IMG/VR virus record: IMGVR_UViG_3300009702_000048
Coordinates: 1-39,112 of that record
Reading direction: 5' to 3' (one strand)
DNA: 39,112 nt
DNA from: a virus
The notes below the pieces were generated by a model. It ran no database searches and was not told the DNA's origin. It worked only from the letters and a program-made list of their open reading frames with translations. Both the position numbers and the translations under genes were made by a program. Positions 7,096 through 16,276 of the stretch are shown here, in pieces; the first letter of the stretch is position 1; every line of letters starts with the position of its first letter.

Positions 7096-10000
7096 ATCGC
7101 GCTGAACTTTTTGGGCCTCGGTTTCAGTTTTGGCGCGAAGGACGCCGGGCTCGGGTCGTTCCTGTCAGGGGTCGACGCCCAGTTCCAGCAAGTCACTGAG
7201 ACGCTGAGGGGCCTCTACAGCGTCGCCGACACGGCTCCCCAGGTGGGCGGGCAGGCAGCGATGGCAGGAGCCTCAGGGGCCCCAGGAGCCCTTGCAGGGG
7301 CCGCTGAGGCTGCGGCAGGGCTTGGGGATGTGGGAGACGCCGCAAAGGCCGTAGAGGGCGTCTCAGAGGCCGCAGACGCCGCTTCTGCGGCTGGCGACGC
7401 CATGTCGACGCTTGGGAGTGCGGGCCACACCGGTGGCAAGTTGCTGTCGGGTGGGGCCTTCAAGGCGGTCGGGGCCCTGGGCAGGGTCGCAGGTGCGGCG
7501 GGGATCGTCGGGATGGCGATCGGCCCGGTGATCTCGGGTTTCGGCGAGGCGGTGAACGCGGTCCAGGGCTTCGGGGAGCAGGTCGGCGGGTTCCTTCCCG
7601 GCATGGTTCAGCGGGGGATGGACGGCATCTCTCGGATGAACCAGGGCATCAACCTCACAAACTCGTTGGAGGCAGAGGCTCAGGGGCTCTCGGTGTCGGC
7701 TCGCTCGCTCGGCGCGAACCTGGGCTACACTGGGGATCGACTCAACGACTTCACCCATCGGGCGACATCGATGGCCATGGCCCTCAACATGGGCTCCGAT
7801 TCGACGGGGAAGGCGATCCGTGCGTGGGATGAGGCGGGCACCGAGCTGAGGTCCCTCGGCTTCGGGGGCGCGGCTGATGTGGCGCGGTTCACTGAGGCGT
7901 TCGGGGTCGACGCGGACACCTTGCGTAACAGCACGATGCAGATGACTCGGGAGTTCGGTCTCACGACCGACCAGGTCCGGCAAGTCATGTCCTCGACCGT
8001 TGCGTATGGGCAAGCCTCTGGCGATGTCAGTGGGGCGATCGGTGGGCTAGAGGCCTCGATGTCTCATATGCGCGAGGAGGCGTCCCTGATGGGGGAGACC
8101 CTCAACTCTGATGAGCTGATGCGCCACGCTGCAAGTGCTCAGGCACTTGCGGCCGGGCTCTTCCAGGTGGGGCAGACGTCGGGGCAAACTCTCGAAGCCT
8201 CGCAGTCCCTTGCGCAGACGATGGTGGATTCTCGTCGGGAGTTCCACAACATGTTCGCCGGAACGCAGGACGAGCTACCGGGGTTCGCGAACGAGATCGC
8301 AATCGCCACGGGCGATGTTCAGCAAGCGTTCGATGCCATGCAGCAAGGGCCCTCCGAGTTCGTCGAGGGCATGATCGGGCTCGTGGAGCAGACCCGGCAG
8401 AGTAGGGGTGACGTAGGGCGTCTTCTCGGGTTCATGAACTCCCGATTGGAGCAGACGCTAGGCCCGGAACAGGCGGCACAGCTCACGAACTTCTTCCGAC
8501 AGGCCAACCCTGAGATCCTCGACATGATGCACAATGTCGCAGGGGCCTCACGGAATCTCGGAGACATGGGTCGCGAGGCGCATCGAACGGGCCGCACCCT
8601 TCAGGAATCCTTCGACCGCGCGCTCGAAGGGGCCAATACCGCGCTCAGATCTGTGACTCGTCGAGACACCGCCTCGTTCGTGCGTGACACGGGCCGAGAG
8701 ATGCGCCGGCTAGGTGGAGCGTTCCGAGATGTCGGGAATCAGCAAGGCCCGCTCGGGGAGGTGGTCAAGCTCATGTCGCGGACGGCTCAGATGGGCCAGC
8801 TCGGACTGGTGCCGGAGCGGTTCCGCACGACTGCGGTGATGGCGAACCAGATCCACGAGAACATGCAGCCGCTCATCGCTTCGCTCACCAGCTTCGGGGG
8901 CATGTTGGACTTCGCGGCGACGCAGGGGATCCTCTTCGGCACCCGAGTCGTGCAGAACATGGAGGCGGCCCGGGCTCAGATGTCGGACACCGCGGATGAG
9001 TCTGCGGTGCTTCGGACAGCCTTCGACATCACGGCCAACGAGTTTGCGGACTCCTGGATCGACTCCATCGACACCTTCGAGCGCTACTTCACGACGTTCG
9101 TGGAAGGCTTCGAGGGGATCAACTGGGCGAACCTCTTCACGCCGTCCGATGCGGACACCGCAGAGGGTGCAGATGGTGCGATGGGGGCCTTCCAGCATGT
9201 CGTCCAGAGGCTTCGACAGGTGGACTGGTCGGGGATCTGGCAGTCTCTCGCGAACGGGGCCCAGCACCTCTGGGACTACTTGCAGCCCTACATGCAGACG
9301 GTCTGGAACGACTTTCAGAGGTGGATCGTTCCCGAGCTGGAGGGGGTCTGGAAGGACATCACGGACGCTTGGAATGACTGGTGGGATGCGAACTGGATGG
9401 CGGTGGCGACAGGGCTCGCTGTGTTCATGACAGCGATCTTTGTCACTGCAATCTTGGCGGCTCTTGCTGCGCTTGCGATTGTCATCGTTGCGTCGTTCGT
9501 GCTCACGTTCCTCGCACCCTTCCTCCTGGTCGGCGCTCTCCTCGTCGGTGCGTGGGAGCTGGTCGGGGACAGTCTCACTGAGGCCTGGCACAGCTTTACG
9601 AACTCATGGTCGGAGGCGCTTGACTACATGCCAACCCTCTGGAGTGACTTCACTTCCTGGCTCGGTGGGCTGTGGGACGACACCTGGAATGGGACCTCGG
9701 AGACGTTCGAGAGCGCCATGACGGGGAGCGGGGAGTTCTTCAAGAACATCTGGACAGGGATCACCTCCTGGTTCAGCGATCTATGGTCGGGGGTCGTCGA
9801 TACCTGGCAGGGGATGTGGGATGGCATCTTCGAGTTCTTCGATGGGATCGCTCAGGGCTTCCGCGATGTGTGGCAGGGGGTCGCGGATTGGTTCACCGGG
9901 GTCTGGGGTTCCATTAGTGGGCCGATCGACACGATGCTCGAAGGGGCCCGTGCGGTCTTCAGCACCTTGAGCGGGGCTGGCGAAGACGCGATGCACAGCA

Positions 10001-10719
10001 TCGGGGACGCCGCGGAGGAGGTCTTCGGAAACTCGGTAAACGACGTTGTGGGCGAGGACATGGATGCGACACAGGGGGTCATCACGGCTGCGTCCGAGGC
10101 ATCCGCGCAAGCCGTTCGCGACATCCTCTACAACCAGACCCTCCAGGCGATCACGTCGGCTTTCGCTGACGCTTACACCCAGGTGTCGGAGAACACGGGG
10201 GACTTCACGGCGGGGCTCGAAGAGGCGTTCACGAACCTTGGTGACACGATCAGCACGATCCTCGGTCAGATCTTCCTCAACATCGTCAACGGGTCGATCG
10301 TCACGATGCAGGTCGCGGAGGATGCGGCGTCGGGGATCATCCAGAACCTCCAGGCGATGGCACAGGCCCAGCGTGCGCTCGCGGACGCCCGGTTCATGGC
10401 AGCGGACGCCCTGACCCCGCAGGCCTCGCCGCAGGCACAGGAAGCTCGGGTGCGTGCCATCGAGCAGGGGCCGGAAGTCATCCGCGCGATCCACTATCCG
10501 GAGTGGTACGAGCGCAGCGGGACAGGCTATCAGGACCTCTTCCGCAACAAGATGGACCAACTCATCGGCGCGGTACATTCGGGTTCGGGCGGGCAGACGA
10601 CGGCGGCCACCCGTCCTGACGCAGCGAGACAGCGTCGAGAGTTTGCGGCGCGTGCAGCGGCGGCATTGGAGCGAGGGCTCCCGGCTTCTGCGGCAACGCC
10701 CGCTGGGATTCGGAGGTAA
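7096..10719 (+). CDS. Tail tape measure protein
   Basis: This is a protein of about 1,207 residues, the longest gene here, placed right after the tail chaperone as in most long-tailed phages. It determines tail length, fills the tail tube and is ejected with DNA. The N-terminus (ALNFLGLGFSFGAKDAGLG) is typical. Residues ~50-170 are Ala/Gly-rich and the central part is helical. Residues ~767-822 form a long hydrophobic membrane-compatible block, and ~710-945 is a Trp-rich repeated region (SWFSDLW, DTWQGMW, DVWQGVADWFTGVW). No ATG, GTG or TTG starts the conserved N-terminus. The codon where Met is expected is ATC at 7096, eight bases after GGTGGG. An in-frame GTG at 6925 would add 57 unlikely residues overlapping the small gene. 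Confidence 0.88.
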   Translation: MALNFLGLGFSFGAKDAGLGSFLSGVDAQFQQVTETLRGLYSVADTAPQVGGQAAMAGASGAPGALAGAAEAAAGLGDVGDAAKAVEGVSEAADAASAAGDAMSTLGSAGHTGGKLLSGGAFKAVGALGRVAGAAGIVGMAIGPVISGFGEAVNAVQGFGEQVGGFLPGMVQRGMDGISRMNQGINLTNSLEAEAQGLSVSARSLGANLGYTGDRLNDFTHRATSMAMALNMGSDSTGKAIRAWDEAGTELRSLGFGGAADVARFTEAFGVDADTLRNSTMQMTREFGLTTDQVRQVMSSTVAYGQASGDVSGAIGGLEASMSHMREEASLMGETLNSDELMRHAASAQALAAGLFQVGQTSGQTLEASQSLAQTMVDSRREFHNMFAGTQDELPGFANEIAIATGDVQQAFDAMQQGPSEFVEGMIGLVEQTRQSRGDVGRLLGFMNSRLEQTLGPEQAAQLTNFFRQANPEILDMMHNVAGASRNLGDMGREAHRTGRTLQESFDRALEGANTALRSVTRRDTASFVRDTGREMRRLGGAFRDVGNQQGPLGEVVKLMSRTAQMGQLGLVPERFRTTAVMANQIHENMQPLIASLTSFGGMLDFAATQGILFGTRVVQNMEAARAQMSDTADESAVLRTAFDITANEFADSWIDSIDTFERYFTTFVEGFEGINWANLFTPSDADTAEGADGAMGAFQHVVQRLRQVDWSGIWQSLANGAQHLWDYLQPYMQTVWNDFQRWIVPELEGVWKDITDAWNDWWDANWMAVATGLAVFMTAIFVTAILAALAALAIVIVASFVLTFLAPFLLVGALLVGAWELVGDSLTEAWHSFTNSWSEALDYMPTLWSDFTSWLGGLWDDTWNGTSETFESAMTGSGEFFKNIWTGITSWFSDLWSGVVDTWQGMWDGIFEFFDGIAQGFRDVWQGVADWFTGVWGSISGPIDTMLEGARAVFSTLSGAGEDAMHSIGDAAEEVFGNSVNDVVGEDMDATQGVITAASEASAQAVRDILYNQTLQAITSAFADAYTQVSENTGDFTAGLEEAFTNLGDTISTILGQIFLNIVNGSIVTMQVAEDAASGIIQNLQAMAQAQRALADARFMAADALTPQASPQAQEARVRAIEQGPEVIRAIHYPEWYERSGTGYQDLFRNKMDQLIGAVHSGSGGQTTAATRPDAARQRREFAARAAAALERGLPASAATPAGIRR

Positions 10720-10722
10720 CGG

Positions 10723-11049
10723 ATGGCTGTCAAGGTTCGCCGTTTCAGTCGTCTTCGCTTCGGTGAGCTGATCACCGTGGACGGGGTTGAGTTTTGGGAT
10801 GTGCTCGACCTCCCCACGATCCCCGAGCAGCCTGACGACCTCCAGTACCAGGTTCGCAAGCCCGACCGGATCGACCTGCTCGCGCAGCGGTTCTACAAGG
10901 ACGTGCGCCTGTGGTGGGTCATCGCGGTGGCGAACGACATGGAGATCATTCCTACCGACCTGAACGAGGGGGATGAGATCCGCATCCCGAGCCCCCGCTA
11001 TGTGAAGCAGGAACTCTTCAAGAAGGCCTCGGTGGGGGCTCGTGGCTAG
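10723..11049 (+). CDS. Baseplate LysM/gp53-like protein
   Basis: This 108-residue protein follows the tape measure by three bases, with GGAGGTAACGG upstream. The central part (YQVRKPDRIDLLAQRFYKD, then LWWVIAVAND, then DLNEGDEIRIP) matches the LysM-like fold used by T4 gp53-type and tail-X-type baseplate proteins: a repeated helix pair ending in a G-D/E-x-I-x-I-P strand. In phages these link the hub, the tube and the wedge rather than bind cell wall during infection. Its end overlaps the next gene's GTG start by eight bases, indicating coupled translation with the hub. Confidence 0.8.
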   Translation: MAVKVRRFSRLRFGELITVDGVEFWDVLDLPTIPEQPDDLQYQVRKPDRIDLLAQRFYKDVRLWWVIAVANDMEIIPTDLNEGDEIRIPSPRYVKQELFKKASVGARG

Positions 11050-12445
11050 CTACGACTTCTCTGGTCCGTTTGTCGCGGCGAGGATCGTTGACGCGGAGGG
11101 GAACGTCTTCCCCCTGTGGACGAACACCCAGCAATCCACGCAATCGACCTTCGACAACGAGGCGGAGATCGAGCTGGGGGCGCTCTCCTATCTCCAGAGC
11201 GTGACGGTCGAGCTGAACCTCTCCGGGCTTCCGAAGATCTCTGCGTCTCTGGCGCCGACTTTCGAGGCGGGGGTCAAGTTCATCGACTCCAAACTCGCGG
11301 ACTCCGGCGGCGCCAACTTCCTGGAGGTCCAGTTCGGGTACACCGGGGGTGTGGAAGATGGCTCTGTGGTGCTCTCTCCGGTCTACGGTGGGATCGTGCT
11401 GAACCCTGAGGTCAGCATCGCGGAGGACATCACCATCCAGCTCAACGCACAGGGCACCGGGGGCTTCGCCATGGTGAGGCAGACGGGCACCCGCACGGCT
11501 CAGGAGGGGGAGACCCGGAGGGAGATGATCCAACGCCTCGCCGCGGGGGCGAATCGGGAGCGGAACACTACGGTCAACTTCGAGGACGCGGATAAGAACG
11601 ACGCAGCACGCGCGGCGCTCGATGCCGCGGTGGACTACACGCAGGGCGGGCGCACCGACTGGTTCGCGATCTGGGAGCTGGCCAACAGTGCAAACTGCTG
11701 GCTGCTCGTCATCGGCGATGAGCTGCGCGTGCTCTCCCGGGCTAATCGCCTCCAGGGTCCGCCGACACGGATCCTCTATCTCTACAACTACCCCGGGGGC
11801 CGCCTCGGAGGCCTAACTCGGCGTCCCGGCCAGACCCAGGACGACCCGGTGGGGACGTATCCGATTCTCAGCTTCGATTCTCCGACCAACGCGGTCTACC
11901 TCCCCGGCAGTGTGCGGGGCATCCGTGTGGAGGACGTCGATGAAACTTCTCGCGAGCCCGTGAGCGTCGACATCAACGACGCCAACGACCGTCCCGAGCG
12001 CACAGGCGAGGGCGCAGCGGAGCCCGAGGGCAGTGCGGTGCTCACGAACGTAGAGGAGGAGACGGGCGATGGTGGAGAGCGCCGTCCTGGAGACCCTCTC
12101 GACCATGAGGCTGTCGAGGCCGCCCGAGAGGACTTCTACAGGGGCTCGAACCTGGGCATCCAGGTCGAGATCGAGACCGTCGGTATTCCCGACCTCTTCC
12201 CGGGTGAGATTGTGAAGATCGTTGGGGTCGGGCAGCGCTTCGAGCGGAACAACTACGCCGTTCACAAGGTGGTTCACAACCTGGGGCTCGACGGGTTCAC
12301 CACGCAGCTCACGTGCGTGAGCAACGTGGACGCGCTCACGGCGGGTGTGGCGGCGCAGGGTCCGGCCAACACGCGGGAGGCCGAGCCCTCCACCACAGAT
12401 ACGGCGGAGGCGACCGCTGACCCCGACCAGGCGGCGCCAGCATGA
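11042..12445 (+). CDS. Baseplate hub protein (gp27/gpD-like)
   Basis: This 467-residue protein sits between a LysM-like protein and the spike, the standard hub position. It starts at GTG 11042 inside the preceding gene. The N-terminal ~150 residues are beta-rich (IELGALSYLQSVTVELNLSG). A middle section resembles the tube-like hub domains of T4 gp27 and P2 gpD (RREMIQRLAAGANRE, then WFAIWELANSANCWLLVIGDELRVLSR). A strand (LFPGEIVKIVGVGQRFERNNYAVHKVVHNL) with a following TQLTCVSN segment is typical of the C-terminal hub beta domain. The last ~40 residues are acidic and disordered-looking. It would form the trimeric hub holding the spike. Confidence 0.82.
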   Translation: MASYDFSGPFVAARIVDAEGNVFPLWTNTQQSTQSTFDNEAEIELGALSYLQSVTVELNLSGLPKISASLAPTFEAGVKFIDSKLADSGGANFLEVQFGYTGGVEDGSVVLSPVYGGIVLNPEVSIAEDITIQLNAQGTGGFAMVRQTGTRTAQEGETRREMIQRLAAGANRERNTTVNFEDADKNDAARAALDAAVDYTQGGRTDWFAIWELANSANCWLLVIGDELRVLSRANRLQGPPTRILYLYNYPGGRLGGLTRRPGQTQDDPVGTYPILSFDSPTNAVYLPGSVRGIRVEDVDETSREPVSVDINDANDRPERTGEGAAEPEGSAVLTNVEEETGDGGERRPGDPLDHEAVEAAREDFYRGSNLGIQVEIETVGIPDLFPGEIVKIVGVGQRFERNNYAVHKVVHNLGLDGFTTQLTCVSNVDALTAGVAAQGPANTREAEPSTTDTAEATADPDQAAPA

Positions 12446-13269
12446 CCGCGGACGACCTTGTTGACCTGATGATGACCTACGGGATCGAGCGTCTCTCGAT
12501 CTTTCCTGGGCTCTATCGCGCAGTGGTCGTCCGCACCGATGACCCCGAGGAGCGAGGGCGCATCCAAGTTCGGGTGCCTACGGTTTCGGGTGCGGTGAAC
12601 ACCATCAACGTATGGGTGAAGCCGGCCATCATGGGTGCGGGCTTGAAGCGCGGGTGGTTCTGGCCACCGGACGAGGGTGATGTCGTCTATGTGAGTTTTC
12701 GACAGGGGCACCCCGGAAAGCCGGAGCTGTACTTCGGAGGCTTCTACGGTCGCCCGGATGACGAGACCGACGTGGCAGATGAGCTGGGCTATGGGGGCAA
12801 CGGGCTTCCGGAGCGACGAGGGCTACGCACGCGCGCGGGCCACTACTTCGTCTTCAACGACACAGCGGGCGAGGAGGCGATCGAGCTGGTCTGGAACCAG
12901 CCGGATGACAACCCCGACGATCGGGCAACGACGGCTTCTGCGGGCACGCAGATGTCGATGAAGTTCACCAAAGACGGGATGGTCATCTTCACGGACAAGG
13001 CGGCGCAGAAGGTCACTCTCGATGGGGCGAACAAGAAGGTCGTGGTCGAGGACGCGAATGGGAACGTGCTGACGCTCGACTCCAATGGGGTCACCGTGAA
13101 GTCCGACGCGATCATGCTGAGCGATCAGGCGGACACGGAGGCGATGCGCTTCTCCGACTGGCAGCGATGGGCGCTGGCGCACACGCATCCGACCGGTACG
13201 GGCCCTTCGGGTCCTCCGATCCAACCCATTCCCAGCACGGTCGCGTCGACCGTCGTAAAGCTCAAGTGA
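12442..13269 (+). CDS. Baseplate spike protein (gp5/gpV/VgrG-like OB domain)
   Basis: This 275-residue protein overlaps the hub gene by four bases (ATGA). Residues ~20-110 form the OB-fold seen in gp5/gpV/VgrG spikes: LYRAVVVRTDDPEERGRIQV, then WVKPAIMG, FWPPDEGDVVYVSFRQGHP and ELYFGGFYG. Repeats (KVTLDGANKKVVVEDANGN, LTLDSNGVTVKSD) make a short beta-helix, and the C-terminus has the HTHPTGTGPSGPP stretch typical of spike tips. No lysozyme domain is present, unlike T4 gp5. It punctures the outer envelope when the sheath contracts. Confidence 0.92.
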   Translation: MTADDLVDLMMTYGIERLSIFPGLYRAVVVRTDDPEERGRIQVRVPTVSGAVNTINVWVKPAIMGAGLKRGWFWPPDEGDVVYVSFRQGHPGKPELYFGGFYGRPDDETDVADELGYGGNGLPERRGLRTRAGHYFVFNDTAGEEAIELVWNQPDDNPDDRATTASAGTQMSMKFTKDGMVIFTDKAAQKVTLDGANKKVVVEDANGNVLTLDSNGVTVKSDAIMLSDQADTEAMRFSDWQRWALAHTHPTGTGPSGPPIQPIPSTVASTVVKLK

Positions 13270-13700
13270 TGCCCCTGGTTGTTGCCACGCTCCAGAATGG
13301 TTTGAAGCGGGTCTTCGATGCAGGGGCGGAGAACGAGGCGACCGCCATCAACGGATGGGTCAACGCGGTTCTCCAGTACGCGAGTCCGATCGTTCCTCCG
13401 AGCACGACCGTGGCCTTGGCGGCCCAGTCTCTCCGCTCGGGGCTCTCAGGGTTCAGTCAGGATAGCGGGGCTCTCTCGAAGCTCCCTTCGGCGATGGCGA
13501 CTTTCGCCGGGGTCGTGGCTACGAGCATGGTGCCTACAGGGCCCCCTTTCACCCCTGCGGTGCCGCCAGCGGCTCCGCTTGTCATCCCTTTCGTTCTCGC
13601 TACGGACTCGACCCAGGCGGCCCAGGTCATCGCTGCGGCGATCGACGCTTGGATGCGAACGGGGATTGGTCCTGCTACTGCCCTCTCTCCCTGGTCATGA
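13269..13700 (+). CDS. Unknown baseplate-region protein
   Basis: This 143-residue protein begins at ATG 13269, overlapping the spike stop by one base. A longer in-frame opening from 13167 would lie wholly inside the spike gene and is rejected. It is rich in Ala, Ser and Pro, with a Pro-rich section (TGPPFTPAVPPAAPLVIPF) and a C-terminal helix (TQAAQVIAAAIDAWMRTG). The family is not recognised. Lying between spike and gp25-like genes, it is most likely a baseplate or tail accessory protein. Confidence 0.7.
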   Translation: MPLVVATLQNGLKRVFDAGAENEATAINGWVNAVLQYASPIVPPSTTVALAAQSLRSGLSGFSQDSGALSKLPSAMATFAGVVATSMVPTGPPFTPAVPPAAPLVIPFVLATDSTQAAQVIAAAIDAWMRTGIGPATALSPWS

Positions 13701-13715
13701 GGTAAACTCGATCCG

Positions 13716-14099
13716 ATGGCTGCTCCGATCATCTTCAACGGCATCTCCTTCCCCTTCCGGCGGGGGGATGCGTCGTTTCCCGAAGCGGCGACGGACGACG
13801 ACCTGATCAAGGAGTCCCTCGTGCAGCTCGTGCTCACGCAGAACAGCGAGCGCATCATGCGGCCCGGGTTCGGGACCAACGCGCTCTCTTTCGTCTTCGA
13901 GCCCAACAACGTGGTCCTGGAGCAGACCATCCGCGTAGAGCTTCAGGCTGTGATCGCCCGGTACGAGCCCCGCGTGGTGCTTACGAACGTGAAAACTGAG
14001 CGGCGGCCCGATGAAGGGTCGGTGATTGTCACCATCGAATACGTGGTAGTGGCGTCCCGCAGGAGCGGTACGGTCGCTGTGCCCCTGTCCGTCCCCTGA
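13716..14099 (+). CDS. Baseplate wedge protein, gp25/GpW-like
   Basis: This 127-residue protein has the gp25-like pattern: an early FPFRRGD segment, a central DLIKESLVQLVLTQNSER-type helix followed by RPGFGTN, and a later strand region (VVLTNVKTERRPDEGSVIV) ending in repeated hydrophobic strands. In T4 gp25, Mu gp46 and P2 gpW this small protein joins the wedge to the sheath base and starts sheath polymerisation. Its position between spike and baseplate J is standard. The ATG is preceded by GAGGTAAACTCGATCCG rather than a close strong ribosome site. Confidence 0.9.
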   Translation: MAAPIIFNGISFPFRRGDASFPEAATDDDLIKESLVQLVLTQNSERIMRPGFGTNALSFVFEPNNVVLEQTIRVELQAVIARYEPRVVLTNVKTERRPDEGSVIVTIEYVVVASRRSGTVAVPLSVP

Positions 14100-14107
14100 G
14101 AGGAACT

Positions 14108-15850
14108 ATGGCTACCGATCTCAACCGCGTGCAGTATTCCGGGCTCGACTTCGACACCTTCAACGACGAGCTGCGCGCTCGCCTCCAGGTTCAGTACGCC
14201 ACGGTCTTCAACGACTTCGCCGCCTCGTCGCTGGGCATCATGCTCCTCGACCTCACGGCCTTTGGTCTGAGCACCCTCTCGTTCTACCTGGATCGGCGAG
14301 CGACGGACACCTATCTCCAGACCGCACGCACACGGAAGGCGGTCTCCCGGCTCACCCGGCAGATCGGGTTCAAGATGGGCGGTGCCGTGGCCTCTGGGGT
14401 CAACCTCCAGATCCAGGTCGACGAGGTCCAGGCCTTCAACGTTCCGATCCCTGAGGGCTTCCAGATCAAGGGACCGAACGACCTCATCTTCGAGGTGGCT
14501 CAGGACACGCTCTTCACTCCGTCGGAGCAAGGGGCGGGAAACTCCAAGTCGGTGCCTGCCTTCGAGGGGGAGACGATTCAGGAGACGTTTGTCTCGGATG
14601 GCACACCCGCTCAGGTCTTCGAGCTGCGGAGCGTTCCGGAGAACAAGTTTGTAGTCGAGGGCACGGTCACCTGTACGGTGAACGGGGGCTCCTTCGACGT
14701 GACCGACTTCCTGGAGTTCGATGGCGGAGATCGGTTCGAGGTCGGCTTCAACGATGAGCCCCCGACCATCCGGTTCGGCGACGGCATCGCGGGCAACATC
14801 CCCACGGCTGGGGACTCGATCGTGGTCACCTACGTGGCTTCGCGCGGCAAGGAGGGGCAGGTACCGGCGGGCACGATCACGGACGAGGTGACTCCGCTCG
14901 TGGTCAGCTTCGTTCAGATCCCTCTCACCATCACCAACTCCGAGGCGTCGGTCGGCGGGGACGCGCCCCTCAGCATCTCGGCGGCGAAAGCTCTCGCGCC
15001 GAAGGTCTTCAAGTCCCGCGATGTGGCGGTTACCGGAGGGGACTACGAGGGCCTCGCAGGCTCCTTCGCGGATCCGCTCTTCGGGCGCGTGGCGGTGGCG
15101 AAGGCGATCTCCTCTCGCAGCGCGGCCTCTGACCTCACGGTTCAGAACGCGCTGGCGGCGATCTCTAGCGCGTCTTCGGCGCTGGACACGTCGATCACGA
15201 CCGAGACGACGGCCGGGCTGGCGAGCAGCGCGACGATCGCCACTGAGAAGGGCAGCATCGACACTGCTCTCGCGAACATCGTCACAGAGATCGCGACGAT
15301 CGTGACGGAGGCTGCGGCGGCCAAGACGACGGCTCAGGACTCGAAGAACCTGCTCGTGGAGGTCTCCACCGACGCTTCGGACATCCAGTCGCTCGTGACG
15401 CAGGGCAACGCGCTGGTCACGACCTTCGACACGACCAGTGGTTCAGGGGCCCTAACCGACTCCCAGGCGGACAGCATCCGGGCCTTCTTCGACCGCATCT
15501 CGTTGGAGGCGACGGCCATCTCTTCCAACGCCTCTTCGGTAAGCTCGAATGAGGACAGCCTCATCGGCAACCAGAATACTATCGAGGTCGCAGTGGAGGC
15601 TATCGGCACCACGACGGCGCTCGGGGAGCTGGGAGACGCTCAGACCGCGGCCGATGCAATCGCTGCCGCCAACACGAGCATCAACGGCAACCTGCTCACG
15701 ATTCAGTCCGATACCATCGGGCTCACGGCCACCGTCGCAGCCAACCAGGTCATCATCAACGACCACCTGGACCAGGTCCTTGCGGAGGACTGCCAGTCGA
15801 ACCTCGTGACTGTGCCTATTCTCACGCGGGATGCTGGGGGGTTCTACTAG
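14108..15850 (+). CDS. Baseplate J (gp6-like) protein, part before in-frame amber
   Basis: It has 580 residues up to a TAG at 15848-15850. The N-terminal half is typical of baseplate J proteins: the DFAASSLGIMLLDLTAFGLSTLSFYLDRRA helix pair, a TRKAVSRLTRQIGFKM segment, beta strands with ENKFVVEG, RFGDGIAGNIPTAGD, then TGGDYEGLAGSFADP. Residues ~335-550 are an unusual low-complexity Ser/Thr/Ala helical insert, probably a coiled coil. Sequence typical of the family continues after the TAG in the same frame, so this may be read through, or be a recent nonsense mutation or sequence error. It forms the wedge ring around the hub. Confidence 0.85.
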   Translation: MATDLNRVQYSGLDFDTFNDELRARLQVQYATVFNDFAASSLGIMLLDLTAFGLSTLSFYLDRRATDTYLQTARTRKAVSRLTRQIGFKMGGAVASGVNLQIQVDEVQAFNVPIPEGFQIKGPNDLIFEVAQDTLFTPSEQGAGNSKSVPAFEGETIQETFVSDGTPAQVFELRSVPENKFVVEGTVTCTVNGGSFDVTDFLEFDGGDRFEVGFNDEPPTIRFGDGIAGNIPTAGDSIVVTYVASRGKEGQVPAGTITDEVTPLVVSFVQIPLTITNSEASVGGDAPLSISAAKALAPKVFKSRDVAVTGGDYEGLAGSFADPLFGRVAVAKAISSRSAASDLTVQNALAAISSASSALDTSITTETTAGLASSATIATEKGSIDTALANIVTEIATIVTEAAAAKTTAQDSKNLLVEVSTDASDIQSLVTQGNALVTTFDTTSGSGALTDSQADSIRAFFDRISLEATAISSNASSVSSNEDSLIGNQNTIEVAVEAIGTTTALGELGDAQTAADAIAAANTSINGNLLTIQSDTIGLTATVAANQVIINDHLDQVLAEDCQSNLVTVPILTRDAGGFY

Positions 15851-16276
15851 GCGCCTAGCTCGGGGTTGATCGATGCGCTCCAGACGTTCCTCGACGCCCG
15901 CAAGGAGGTCACTCAGACGGTCTCGGTCACTTCGGGTGAAGATTTCCTCGTGCCGGCCGTCATCCACGCTCGTGTGGGTGTGAGCCCGAACTTCTCCGAG
16001 GCAGTTCTTCGCACCACGATCGAGGCGGTCATCGAGGGCATCCTGCGAGACCGGGCGTTCAACGAGGACCTCTTCGAGTCCGACCTCGACCAGCAAGTGC
16101 TCGCGGTGGATGGGGTGGTCTTCACCAACGTGAGGATTCTCGGGAGCCTGGCTTCTGACGGAGTCACGGTGGAGACTGTCCGGCTCGACGCGGATGGGAA
16201 CCTGATCGTTGGGGAGAGCGAGGTCATCACCCGCGGGACGATCACCGTGAGCACCGAGGTCGCGGTTACCACATAA
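15851..16276 (+). CDS. Baseplate J C-terminal part, same frame, downstream of amber
   Basis: It has 141 codons from the amber at 15850 to the TAA at 16276. It reads APSSGLIDALQTFLDARKEV, then TQTVSV, an FLVPAVIHARVGVSPNFSEA region, and an IEGILRDRAFNEDLFESDL helix, the standard C-terminal arm of baseplate J proteins. It lacks a credible start: the first candidate is a TTG at 15866 touching CGGGG with no spacing. The simplest reading is that it belongs to the gene starting at 14108, giving 722 codons in total. The amber lies inside a 12-bp palindrome (15847-15858). Confidence 0.75.
   Translation, partial: APSSGLIDALQTFLDARKEVTQTVSVTSGEDFLVPAVIHARVGVSPNFSEAVLRTTIEAVIEGILRDRAFNEDLFESDLDQQVLAVDGVVFTNVRILGSLASDGVTVETVRLDADGNLIVGESEVITRGTITVSTEVAVTT

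Noticed and set aside
15848-15850. Global reassignment of TAG to an amino acid
   Set aside because: Several genes end in TAG at sensible places with the next gene directly behind (e.g. 5123, 11049, 21220, 29145, 34510). No other conserved gene here shows an internal TAG.
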